The position numbers and the translations under genes are program-made. 64,000 nucleotides of DNA, from contig JBKBHI010000004.1 of assembly GCA_046297835.1 (NCBI GenBank), forward strand, positions 306,989 through 370,988, given 5' to 3'. The DNA is from CAMAVH01 sp046297835 (GTDB taxonomy: Bacteria > Pseudomonadota > Alphaproteobacteria > SMXQ01). Under the pieces are notes generated by a model. The model was given only the letters and a program-made list of their open reading frames with translations, was not told the origin of the DNA and searched no databases. Below are positions 57,113 to 64,000 of the stretch, one piece after another. The first letter of the stretch is position 1, and each line of letters begins with the position of its first letter.

Positions 57113-57562
57113 ATGGATATCAGCTTCACCGGCGACAAACGCATCTCCCTCACCGTCAGCCTGACGCTGGCCGAATTCCAGCGCGCCCTGGCCGAGGGCC
57201 GGCTCGTGGTGAACCTCAGCGCCGAAGGTCCGATCGAGGAGGCCCGGCCGCTCGCCGCCGAAGACATCGCCGCCGTTTGCCGCTGCTACGGCGCCGAAAG
57301 CTTGGCGGCGAATCTGCTCTGGGAAGTGGCGCAAGCGGGCGAGGCGGGCATCGCGTCGAACGCGCTGAAAGAATTGCTCGGCCTGACCAGCAGCCAGCAA
57401 CTCGCCGGCGTCTTCTCCGGCCTAGGCAAGACCCTGGCGCGCCTGCTGCCCGGCCGCGAGGGCCTGTTCCTTACGCGCGACTGGCTCGGCGAGACCGGCG
57501 AATACCGCTATCGCCTGCCGGCCGACGTGCGCGCCGGAGTCATCGCCGCCTTCGGCGGCTAA
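57113..57562 (+). CDS. Unknown protein with winged-helix-like segment
   Basis: 149 residues; I do not recognise the family. The N-terminus (MDISFTGDKRISLTVSLTLA) is beta-like; the C-terminal half (EAGIASNALKELLGLTSSQQ, LAGVFSGLGKTLARLL, then a YRYRLPADV strand) looks like a winged helix-turn-helix. Codon use fits the neighbours, so the gene itself is not foreign, but its upstream region is very AT-rich and holds an operator-like dyad. The ribosome site is poor. Its 3' end is partly duplicated. Confidence 0.7.
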   Translation: MDISFTGDKRISLTVSLTLAEFQRALAEGRLVVNLSAEGPIEEARPLAAEDIAAVCRCYGAESLAANLLWEVAQAGEAGIASNALKELLGLTSSQQLAGVFSGLGKTLARLLPGREGLFLTRDWLGETGEYRYRLPADVRAGVIAAFGG

Positions 57563-57587
57563 GTATGACCGCCGCCTTTGGCTAAAG
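57540..57587 (+). repeat. Tandem duplication of the unknown gene's stop region
   Basis: Two 24 bp units (57540-57563 and 57564-57587) share CCGCCTT(C/T)GG and TAA; unit 1 holds the true stop, unit 2 a second in-phase copy of the same ending, somewhat diverged. Confidence 0.6.
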
Positions 57588-57613
57588 CTGCCGGGCCATA
57601 TGCCGAATCATAT

Positions 57614-57704
57614 CGTCATGCCCGGGCTTGTCCCGGGCATCCACGCCTATTCTTTGATCCGGCATCGTAAGCCGTGGATGCCCGCAACAAATGCGGGCAT
57701 GACG
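57614..57704. repeat. 91 bp palindromic extragenic repeat, copy 3
   Basis: CGTCATGCCCGGG...CCCGGGCATCCACG then CGTGGATGCCCGC...GCGGGCATGACG, as in copies 1 and 2, again between convergent genes. Confidence 0.9.
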
Positions 57705-57734
57705 GATTTATAAAGCGGGGAAGTGCGGGGCGGC

Positions 57735-57835
57735 GTGATCGCCGCCTTTGGCGGCTGGGCGTGATCGCCGCCTCTGGCGGCCAGGTACGATCGCCGCCTC
57801 TGGCGGCTGGGCAAATGATCGAAGCCTTCGGCTAG
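57735..57835. repeat. Four ~26 bp repeats ending in the membrane gene's stop codon
   Basis: Units of GTGATCGCCGCCTTTGGCGG type at 57735-57760, 57761-57786, about 57787-57813, and a shortened copy at 57815-57835 containing the minus-strand stop TAG (57832-57834). Each makes a CCGCC-NNT-GGCGG hairpin with a three-base loop. Confidence 0.75.
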
Positions 57836-58413
57836 ACGACCGGCGTCGCGATCATCTCGCGCGCGGCCAGCGCGACGGCGACGCCGATGGCGAAATTGAT
57901 CGCCACCGGCACGAGCGCCTGGCGGCTGCTCAAGGCCAGCGCCGTGCGGGCGATGAACCATTGATAGGCGAACATGGCGATGGCGACGAGCGCCGGCAGG
58001 ATGGTGAGCGCCGGCACGCTTTGCGCCACCGCGACCGCCGGCAGGAAGGCCATCATCTCCAGCAGGCTGCCCCAATTGTTCGCCACGATATAGCGCGCGT
58101 AATATTGCCCGCGCCCGAGCCGGTCGGCGACGGTGACCATGGCCAGCGGGAAGGCGGTCCAGCCGATGACGTAAGCGATGGCCTCGACCAGCAGCAGGCG
58201 CAGCCCGTCGATCTCCGGCGCGCCGGCTTCCTGCGGCCCGACGACGTTGATGGCGACGACCAGCGCATAGGCCGGCGCGGCGAGAACGGCGGCCCAGAAC
58301 GACAGCCAGAAGCCGCGTTCGCTGGCGTCGAAATGCGCCAGCCCGCCTTCGTCGGCCCAGGCCAGACGCCACGCGCCGTAGATGCCCGCCGCGGCGTCCC
58401 GCAATCCGATCAT
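57832..58413 (-). CDS. Conserved hypothetical membrane protein
   Basis: 193 residues with four or five membrane helices (for example GFWLSFWAAVLAAPAYALVV and LLLVEAIAYVIGWTAFPLAM) and short loops; YARYIVANNWGSLLEMM is a notable amphipathic stretch. No family recognised with confidence. It lies 73 bp downstream of dapE on the same strand. Its start codon region is the last of five 17 bp repeats, and its stop region is the first of another repeat array, so both boundaries are repeat-derived. Confidence 0.75.
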   Translation of the reverse strand: MIGLRDAAAGIYGAWRLAWADEGGLAHFDASERGFWLSFWAAVLAAPAYALVVAINVVGPQEAGAPEIDGLRLLLVEAIAYVIGWTAFPLAMVTVADRLGRGQYYARYIVANNWGSLLEMMAFLPAVAVAQSVPALTILPALVAIAMFAYQWFIARTALALSSRQALVPVAINFAIGVAVALAAREMIATPVV

Positions 58414-58484
58414 GAGGGATGGCCGATCATGAGGCGTGGCCGATCATGATGGATGGCCGATCATGAGGGGCGGCCGGTCATGCG
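58413..58484 (-). repeat. Five ATG-bearing 17 bp repeats forming four overlapping mini-ORFs
   Basis: ATGs occur at 58481, 58464, 58447, 58430 and 58413, exactly 17 bp apart on the minus strand. The first four each open six codons then TGA: MTGRPS, MIGHPS, MIGHAS and MIGHPS. Each TGA overlaps the next ATG as ATGA, and the fifth ATG starts the membrane protein MIGLRDAA. The first ATG is 4 nt after the dapE stop. Confidence 0.85.
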
Positions 58485-58485
58485 C

Positions 58486-59661
58486 TCACGCTTTCTTGGC
58501 GAAGAAGCGTTCGAGGCAGGCGAGATAGATGTCGGCCAGCGTGTCCATGTCGGCCACCGCCGTGCGCTCGTCGGTCTTGTGCATGGTCTGGCCGACCAGG
58601 CCGAACTCGACCACCGGGCAATGGTTGGTGATGAAGCGCGCATCCGACGTGCCGCCGGTGGTCGACTGGTCCGGCGTCAGGCCGGTGACGTCCTTGATCG
58701 CGCCGGCGACGAGATCGTTGAGCGGGCCGGGCGGGGTGAGGAAGGATTCGCCGGTGATGTGCGTGCGGAACTCGTAGCGCGTGTTGCCGGCGATCTTGTC
58801 GAACGTCTCGGTCAGCCACTTGGTCAGGCTGGCGGAGGTGTGCGCGTCGCTGAAGCGGATGTTGAAGGTCGCGGAAATCTGCGGCGGGATCACGTTCGAC
58901 GCCGGATTGCCGACGTCCACCGTGCTGATCTCCAGCGTGGTCGGCTGGAAATGCGCCGTGCCCTCGTCGAGCTTGTGCTCGGTGATGGCGGTCAGCATCT
59001 TGAGCATGCGCGGCACGGGATTGTCGGCGAGATGGGGATAGGCCGTGTGGCCCTGGGTGCCGAACACGGTGAGATAGCCGGTCATGCTGCCGCGCCGGCC
59101 GATCTTCATCATCTCGCCGAGCTTGAACGGATTGGTCGGCTCGCCGACGACGCAGACATCGAGCTTCTCGCCCTTCTGCTTCAGCCAGTCGAGCACCTTG
59201 CGCGTGCCGTTGATGGCGTAAGCTTCCTCGTCGCCGGTGATCAGCAGGCTGATCGAGCCGGGCAACACCGGGTGCGCCTCCTTGAAGCGCGCGGCGGCGG
59301 CGACGAAGGCGGCGATCGCGCCTTTCATATCGGACGCGCCGCGCCCGTAGAGCTGGCCGTCGATCACCTCCGCCTTGAACGGATCGACCGTCCAGCCTTT
59401 CAGATCGCCGGTCGGAACCACGTCGGTATGGCCGGCGAAGCAGAAGTTCGGCCCCGCCGTGCCGAGCCGGGCGTAGAGATTGTCGATGTCCGGCGTGCCC
59501 TCTTGGCTGAACGGCAGGCGATGGCAGACGAAGCCGAGCGCTTCCAGCGCGCGCTGCAACTCGCCCAACGCCCCCGCGTCCGCCGGCGTCACCGAGGCGC
59601 AGCGGATCAGGTCTTGGGCGAGCGCGAGCGGCTGTTTCAGCCCGGCGACGTCGGTTGCCAT
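58486..59661 (-). CDS. dapE: Succinyl-diaminopimelate desuccinylase
   Basis: 391 residues, M20 metallopeptidase fold. Metal-binding FAGHTDVVPTGD and GRGASDMKG, catalytic TGDEEAYA, and GGTSDARFI are present. Last steps of diaminopimelate/lysine synthesis. Begins 22 bp after dapD. Confidence 0.96.
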   Translation of the reverse strand: MATDVAGLKQPLALAQDLIRCASVTPADAGALGELQRALEALGFVCHRLPFSQEGTPDIDNLYARLGTAGPNFCFAGHTDVVPTGDLKGWTVDPFKAEVIDGQLYGRGASDMKGAIAAFVAAAARFKEAHPVLPGSISLLITGDEEAYAINGTRKVLDWLKQKGEKLDVCVVGEPTNPFKLGEMMKIGRRGSMTGYLTVFGTQGHTAYPHLADNPVPRMLKMLTAITEHKLDEGTAHFQPTTLEISTVDVGNPASNVIPPQISATFNIRFSDAHTSASLTKWLTETFDKIAGNTRYEFRTHITGESFLTPPGPLNDLVAGAIKDVTGLTPDQSTTGGTSDARFITNHCPVVEFGLVGQTMHKTDERTAVADMDTLADIYLACLERFFAKKA

Positions 59662-59683
59662 GACGTGTTCTTTCCCAGGCCCT

Positions 59684-60541
59684 TTAATCGCGCAGCAGTT
59701 CGTTGATCGAGGTCTTCGAGCGCGTGCGCTCGTCGACGCGCTTGACGATCACGGCGCAATAGAGCGCCGGGCCCGGCGTGCCGTCGGGCAGCGGCTTGCC
59801 CGGCAGAGTGCCCGGCACGACCACGGAGTAAGCCGGCACGCGGCCGACATGGACCTCGCCGGTGGCGCGGTCGACGATCTTGGTGGAGGCGCCGAGGAAC
59901 ACGCCCATGGAGAGCACCGAGCCGGTCTCGACCACGACGCCCTCGGCCACTTCCGAGCGCGCGCCGATGAAGCAATTGTCCTCGATGATGACCGGGCCGG
60001 CCTGGAGCGGCTCGAGCACGCCGCCGATGCCGATGCCGCCCGACAGATGGCAGTTCTTGCCGATCTGGGCGCAGGAGCCGACGGTCGCCCAGGTGTCGAC
60101 CATGGTGCCACTATCGACATAAGCGCCGAGGTTGACGAAGGAGGGCATCAGCACGACGCCCGGCGCGACGAACGCGCCGCGACGCACGACCGAACCCGGC
60201 ACCGAGCGGAAGCCGGCCTTGCGATAGCGCGCGTCGTCCCAGCCGGCGAACTTCGAGCCGACCTTGTCGAACCACGGCGAAGCGCCGCGATGCGGATCGG
60301 TCGGGCCGCCGGGGATCGGCATATTGTCGTAGAGGCGGAAGGACAGCAGCACCGCCTTCTTCGCCCATTGATGGACCTGCCACGCGCCGTCGATCTTCTC
60401 GGCGACGCGGATCTCGCCGGCGTCGAGCGCGTCCAGGGTGGCCTCGACGGCGTCGCGCACTTCGCCCTTGGTGGTGGCGTTGATGCCGTCGCGGGCGTCC
60501 CAAGCGGCGTCGATCGCGGTCTGCAGGGCTTTCTTGTCCAT
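59684..60541 (-). CDS. dapD: Tetrahydrodipicolinate N-succinyltransferase
   Basis: 285 residues; left-handed beta-helix with hexapeptide repeats through the middle (for example VVRRGAFVAPGVVLMPSFVN, then YVDSGTMVDTWATVGSCAQI). Transfers succinyl from CoA to tetrahydrodipicolinate, directly supplying DapE's pathway. Probable operon dapD-dapE-membrane protein. Confidence 0.96.
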   Translation of the reverse strand: MDKKALQTAIDAAWDARDGINATTKGEVRDAVEATLDALDAGEIRVAEKIDGAWQVHQWAKKAVLLSFRLYDNMPIPGGPTDPHRGASPWFDKVGSKFAGWDDARYRKAGFRSVPGSVVRRGAFVAPGVVLMPSFVNLGAYVDSGTMVDTWATVGSCAQIGKNCHLSGGIGIGGVLEPLQAGPVIIEDNCFIGARSEVAEGVVVETGSVLSMGVFLGASTKIVDRATGEVHVGRVPAYSVVVPGTLPGKPLPDGTPGPALYCAVIVKRVDERTRSKTSINELLRD

Positions 60542-60679
60542 GGCGAGGCGGAATTCCTGTGTTTTGAAGGGATTTTAGGCGGAAAAACCCCGCCGAAGAC
60601 GGGCCCGAAGATGCGGGAGGGGATGGCCCCTGTCAACCGCCGCCGCCGGCCGCGTTAAGCGCCGAAATCAGCGGATTTG

Positions 60680-61402
60680 TCAGGCGGTTTTCAGGCTCTC
60701 CGCCGCCTGCTTCAGCCAGCCGGCGAGATCGTCGGTGACGTAATGGACCGGGCCGGCCGGCGAGGGCGTCGGCACCGCGGCCTCGGCGTTCTCCAGCGGC
60801 GTCACCAGCACCGTCGTCATGCCCAGTTCGGCGGCCGGCGGCAGGTTGACCAGCGTGTCCTCGAACAGCGCCGCTTGCGTCGGCGTCACGCCATGGGCGC
60901 GCATCATGCGCTGATAGCAGTCGGGGTCGGGCTTGCAGACGAACTCGGCGGCGGCGACATCGAAGATGTCGGCGAAATGATGCGCGATGCCGAGCCGCGC
61001 CAGCACGCCCTCGGCATGGCGCAGCGAGCCGTTGGTGAAGACCAGCTTGCGGCCGGGCAGGGCGGCGAGCGCCGCGTCCAAGTCCGGCGCCGGCGGAATC
61101 ACCGTCAGGTCGAGATCGTGGACATATTCGAGATAGCGGTGCGGATCGACTTCTGGGTGGTGCAACAGCAGGCCGCGCAGCGTCGTGCCGTATTGGTGGA
61201 AGTAGCGCTTCTGCATCTCGCGCGCCTTGACGCGGTCGAGGCTGAACTGCTCGGCGAGAAAGGTCCCCATGCGGACATCGACCTGGTCGAACAGCCGGCT
61301 GGCGCGCGGATAGAGCGTGTTGTCGAGGTCGAACACCCAATCGCGCACCCGCGCGAGGTCGCCGGCGGCCGGAGGCTGCATTTTAACTCTCTGATTTTCC
61401 AT
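60680..61402 (-). CDS. HAD-family pyrimidine 5'-nucleotidase-like protein
   Basis: 240 residues. HAD motif I WVFDLDNTLYP, motif II FTNGS, motif III lysine CKPDPDCY, and motif IV FEDTLVNL. The helical cap and spacing match the SDT1/Phm8-like pyrimidine 5'-nucleotidase group often found before dapD in Alphaproteobacteria. A second in-frame ATG seven codons later (61381) is also possible. Confidence 0.88.
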   Translation of the reverse strand: MENQRVKMQPPAAGDLARVRDWVFDLDNTLYPRASRLFDQVDVRMGTFLAEQFSLDRVKAREMQKRYFHQYGTTLRGLLLHHPEVDPHRYLEYVHDLDLTVIPPAPDLDAALAALPGRKLVFTNGSLRHAEGVLARLGIAHHFADIFDVAAAEFVCKPDPDCYQRMMRAHGVTPTQAALFEDTLVNLPPAAELGMTTVLVTPLENAEAAVPTPSPAGPVHYVTDDLAGWLKQAAESLKTA

Positions 61403-61568
61403 GATATTCCAGCAAACCTTGCCGCCAATCGTAACGCTTCTTTAAGCCCCCGCCAGCTAGTTTACGTCAAGGCCGTCACCGGTGGACGCGGGAAAAACGC
61501 GCCGCCGCTTTGGGGACGCCTGATCGCCGCCACCCGCCGCCCTCAGTGTCCGCTTTCGCTCAGGCCTT

Positions 61569-63482
61569 ATGGATCGCACGCAAGCCTCTCCTGCCGCCGT
61601 TCCGACTGCTCCGCGCGCGGCAGATCCCGTGGCGGCGCACCGCGCCGCAGATCCCGTGGCGGCGCTCCGTGCCGAGCGCGACCGTTTCGTCGCGCTCGCC
61701 TTCGCCGCCGCCGATTTTCTGCTCGAGCTCGACGCTGATCAGCGCGTTGCCTTCGCCGCCGGGGCGACGGCGGCTTTCGTCGGCCTCGGGCCGCAGGCGC
61801 TCGCCGGAAAAAGCTTTCTCGATCTCGTCGCGCCGGCCGATCGCGGCATGATGCGCGAGGCGCTGGCCCAGGGCGGGCGCGGCAAGCGGCTGCGCGACAT
61901 CGTGCTGCGGCTGCAGAATTGCGCCGACGACCAGGGCGCGCCGAGCGTGCCGCTGGCGCTGCTCGGCTATTGCCTGCCGGGCACTGTGCAGAGCGCCGGC
62001 AACCGCTATTTCCTCGCCTTGCGCGCCGGCGGCCACGAACCGCGCCTGACCGACGAGGATCCGGTGCCGCTGGTCAGCGGCGGCGACAGCGGCCTATCCA
62101 ATCCGCGCTCCTTCGCCACGCTCGCCGGCGAGCGCCTCGGCGCGGCCGGCGCGATCGCGCTCGACGAAAGTGGCCAGCCTTACCGCCTGACGCTGCTTCG
62201 CTTCATCGGGCTCAACGAACTGCGCCGCCGGCTCGATCGCGACGCCCGCGCGCAGCTGATCGCCACCATCGGCGGCGGCTTGCGCGCGTTGGCCGTCAAC
62301 GGCGATCTCGCCGGGCAGTTCGACGGCGAGAATTTCGGCCTCATCCACGCCAAAGACGCCGACCTCGCGGGCTTCGAACGCATGATCGTCGAGATGGCGC
62401 GCCGGCTCGATCCGCAATGCAACGCCGACTCGCCGACCCCGTCCCGTAAGCCCGCCACCAAGAAGGCCGCGCCGCCGGCCGGCGGCGTCAAGATCGCCCG
62501 CGCCGTGGTGGAGATGGACGTCGGTGGCATGGGCCAGCCCGAGCAGGTCAAGGCTTTGGTCCATATCGTCAACCGCTACACCGACAACCGCGTCGACGAT
62601 TTTAAGATCGCCAGCGCCAGCGCCGGACTCAGCGCCATGATCGGCGAGACGGTGCACAAGCTGGCGGAATTCCGTTCGGTGGTGATGGACGGCGACTTCG
62701 CCATGGCCTTCCAGCCGATCGTCGCGCTCGCCGACCGCAAGATCCATCATTACGAAGTGCTGGCGCGCTTCCCCAAGTTCGGCAACCGCCTGACGCCTTA
62801 CGAGGCCATCACCTTCGCCGAGCAGACCGGCCTGATTTGCGACTTCGATCTCGCCATGTGCGGCAAGGCGCTGGCCTGGCTCGAGGCGCAGCGCGCCGCG
62901 GGCAAGGCGCACATGATCGCCGTCAATCTCTCGGGCAGCTCGATCGGCATGCCGTCCTTCGTCAAGGCGCTGCACAAGCTGCTGCAACGCCACGAGGCTC
63001 TGCGCCGCCAGGTCGTCTTCGAGATCACCGAATCGGCGCGCATCGCCGATCTGCGCGGCGTCAACGCCGTGGTCAAAGGCCTGCGCGCCGAGGGCCACAA
63101 GGTCTGCCTCGACGATTTCGGCGCCGGCGCGTCGGCCTTCCATTACCTGCGCGGGCTCGACGTCGACGTCGTCAAGATCGACGGCATCTATGTCCGCGAC
63201 GCCTTCAAGAACAGCAAGGGCGCGGCCTTCCTCAAGGCCATGGCCGGCTTGTGCAACGATCTCGGCATCGCCACCGTCGCCGAGATGGTCGAGGACGAGA
63301 GCAATCTCGCCTTTCTGAAGCAATGCGGCGTCGATTACGGCCAGGGCTGGCTGTTCGGCAAGCCGTCTTTCGACATCGCCGATTTCGAGCGGCCCGCGCC
63401 CAACCTGGCCCCGGTCGCGGCCAGCTCCGTCTCCGCCTCTGCCGCGCCGCTGCCGCCGCGCCGCGCTGCCGGTCAGGCGTGA
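61569..63482 (+). CDS. EAL-domain protein with degenerate GGDEF and PAS-like region
   Basis: 637 residues: Ala/Pro-rich start containing a short repeat (RAADPVAAHRAADPVAALRA), a PAS-like region (about 40-110), a GGDEF-like domain whose signature reads FDGENF (about 175-275), then an EAL domain (about 372-600). The EAL part keeps YEVLAR, EITES, LDDFGAGAS and AEMVED, and QGWLFG replaces QGY/FLFG, so c-di-GMP hydrolysis is possible but the cyclase half looks inactive. Overlaps the next gene by TGATG. Confidence 0.85.
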   Translation: MDRTQASPAAVPTAPRAADPVAAHRAADPVAALRAERDRFVALAFAAADFLLELDADQRVAFAAGATAAFVGLGPQALAGKSFLDLVAPADRGMMREALAQGGRGKRLRDIVLRLQNCADDQGAPSVPLALLGYCLPGTVQSAGNRYFLALRAGGHEPRLTDEDPVPLVSGGDSGLSNPRSFATLAGERLGAAGAIALDESGQPYRLTLLRFIGLNELRRRLDRDARAQLIATIGGGLRALAVNGDLAGQFDGENFGLIHAKDADLAGFERMIVEMARRLDPQCNADSPTPSRKPATKKAAPPAGGVKIARAVVEMDVGGMGQPEQVKALVHIVNRYTDNRVDDFKIASASAGLSAMIGETVHKLAEFRSVVMDGDFAMAFQPIVALADRKIHHYEVLARFPKFGNRLTPYEAITFAEQTGLICDFDLAMCGKALAWLEAQRAAGKAHMIAVNLSGSSIGMPSFVKALHKLLQRHEALRRQVVFEITESARIADLRGVNAVVKGLRAEGHKVCLDDFGAGASAFHYLRGLDVDVVKIDGIYVRDAFKNSKGAAFLKAMAGLCNDLGIATVAEMVEDESNLAFLKQCGVDYGQGWLFGKPSFDIADFERPAPNLAPVAASSVSASAAPLPPRRAAGQA

Positions 63483-64000
63483 TGCGCCCCTTCCGGATAT
63501 CGCGCGCCGCCGCGCCGCCGGATAGCGCAGGCTATGATCGCAGCCTGCAGACCGCGCTGCTCGAATCGCGCCAGCGCTACAAGGATCTGGTCGAGATCGC
63601 TGGGGATTTCGCCTGGGAGACGGACGGCGACGGCCGCTTCGTCTTCGTCTCGCCGCGCGGCGCGCTCGGCTATGCCGCCGCCGAACTGGTCGGCCGCCGC
63701 GCCCTAGACTTGTTGGGCGACTTGCAGGCCGAGATGCAGGACGACGCCGAAGGCTTCGCCGCGCGCGAGCCGGTGGAGAACCTGCAAATCTGGCTGCGCC
63801 GGGCCGACGGCGAGCCCGCCTGCCTGCGCTTGTCCGCCGTGCCTGTTCTCGACGCCGAGGGCCGCTGGCGCGGCGCGCGCGGCATCTGCCGCGACGTCAC
63901 CGCCGCCCAGGCGCGCGACGCCGCCCTGGCCCGCGCCGATCTGCGCGACCGCCTGCTCGGCCACGTGCTGCGCGCCATGCGTGACAGCGTCGAGCCGGCG
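63482..64000 (+). CDS. PAS-domain signalling protein (3' end cut by window edge)
   Basis: The first 173 codons are visible, starting at an ATG that overlaps the EAL gene's stop. A coiled segment is followed by a PAS domain (DFAWETDGDGRFVFVSPRGA, then the PAC part CLRLSAVPVLDAEGRW, GARGICRDVTAAQARD). The output domain lies outside the window; a kinase, GGDEF or EAL are all possible. Co-transcription with the EAL gene suggests a c-di-GMP or two-component role. Confidence 0.8.
   Translation, partial: MRPFRISRAAAPPDSAGYDRSLQTALLESRQRYKDLVEIAGDFAWETDGDGRFVFVSPRGALGYAAAELVGRRALDLLGDLQAEMQDDAEGFAAREPVENLQIWLRRADGEPACLRLSAVPVLDAEGRWRGARGICRDVTAAQARDAALARADLRDRLLGHVLRAMRDSVEPA

Noticed and set aside
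48644..57704. The three palindromic repeats as a CRISPR array or an insertion sequence
   Set aside because: They are dispersed kilobases apart, have no spacers or cas genes, and are too short and non-coding to be an IS.

Overview
This 64 kb window is GC-rich chromosomal DNA from an alphaproteobacterium, probably of the Rhodospirillales/Rhizobiales type. The evidence is gene content and synteny: a kdsB/pheA pair beside a membrane-anchored CycM-type cytochrome c, an ffs-dnaX-ybaB-recR block, dapD-dapE near def-fmt-truA, homospermidine synthase paired with ornithine decarboxylase, a GTTC-N7-GTTC type LexA box, and DUF3309, CsbD and YkgJ genes. Both ends cut genes (an AsmA-like gene on the left, a PAS-domain gene on the right). 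I saw no rRNA, tRNA, CRISPR array, insertion sequence or prophage. The strongest ORF competitors are antisense shadows produced by high GC.

Layout. 1-5.2 kb: AsmA-like protein, then (minus strand) the polyamine operon hss-odc preceded by a long structured leader that encodes a 14-residue leader peptide. 5.2-10.3 kb: DUF423 protein, a TctA-TctB fused tricarboxylate transporter permease with three tandem terminators, a YkgJ iron/zinc cluster protein, and a small stress-type group (lysine-rich histone-like tail protein, DUF3309, CsbD). 10.4-16 kb: MFS exporter, two paralogous secreted Gln-rich coiled-coil proteins, and a Tat-exported sulfide:quinone reductase-like flavoprotein with a small membrane partner. 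16-21 kb: a Y-family DNA polymerase under a LexA box, then a cobalamin riboswitch controlling nrdA-nrdB. 21-29.4 kb: an envelope sugar locus (rfbB, rfbA, epimerase, DegT aminotransferase; ArnE-like flippase subunit, ArnC-like glycosyltransferase, methyltransferase, GT-C type membrane protein).

29.5-41.8 kb: TAXI solute-binding protein, GST, M17 aminopeptidase, the yejA-yejB-yejE-yejF peptide ABC transporter with a ghrA-type reductase, hisN, cycM. 42-48.6 kb: kdsB, pheA, nudC, a glutamine amidotransferase, SRP RNA (ffs), dnaX, ybaB, recR. 48.7-53 kb: biotin genes in two divergent pairs (bioF-bioD and bioB-bioA), bracketed by two copies of a 90 bp palindromic repeat. 53-64 kb: rmuC, def-fmt-truA, an unknown gene behind an unusually AT-rich operator-like region, the lysine/peptidoglycan pair dapD-dapE with a downstream membrane protein, a pyrimidine nucleotidase-like HAD protein, and two cyclic-di-GMP/PAS signalling proteins.

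The least ordinary material lies at gene boundaries. Several genes have short tandem repeats that copy their own stop-codon region (24.0, 32.9, 57.5 and 57.8 kb), and one gene (57832-58413, minus) has its start-codon region repeated five times at a 17 bp period, giving a chain of four hexapeptide mini-ORFs joined by ATGA overlaps. Together with the polyamine leader peptide, the B12-controlled class I ribonucleotide reductase and a small ORF overlapping rfbB, the window is rich in candidate post-transcriptional control.
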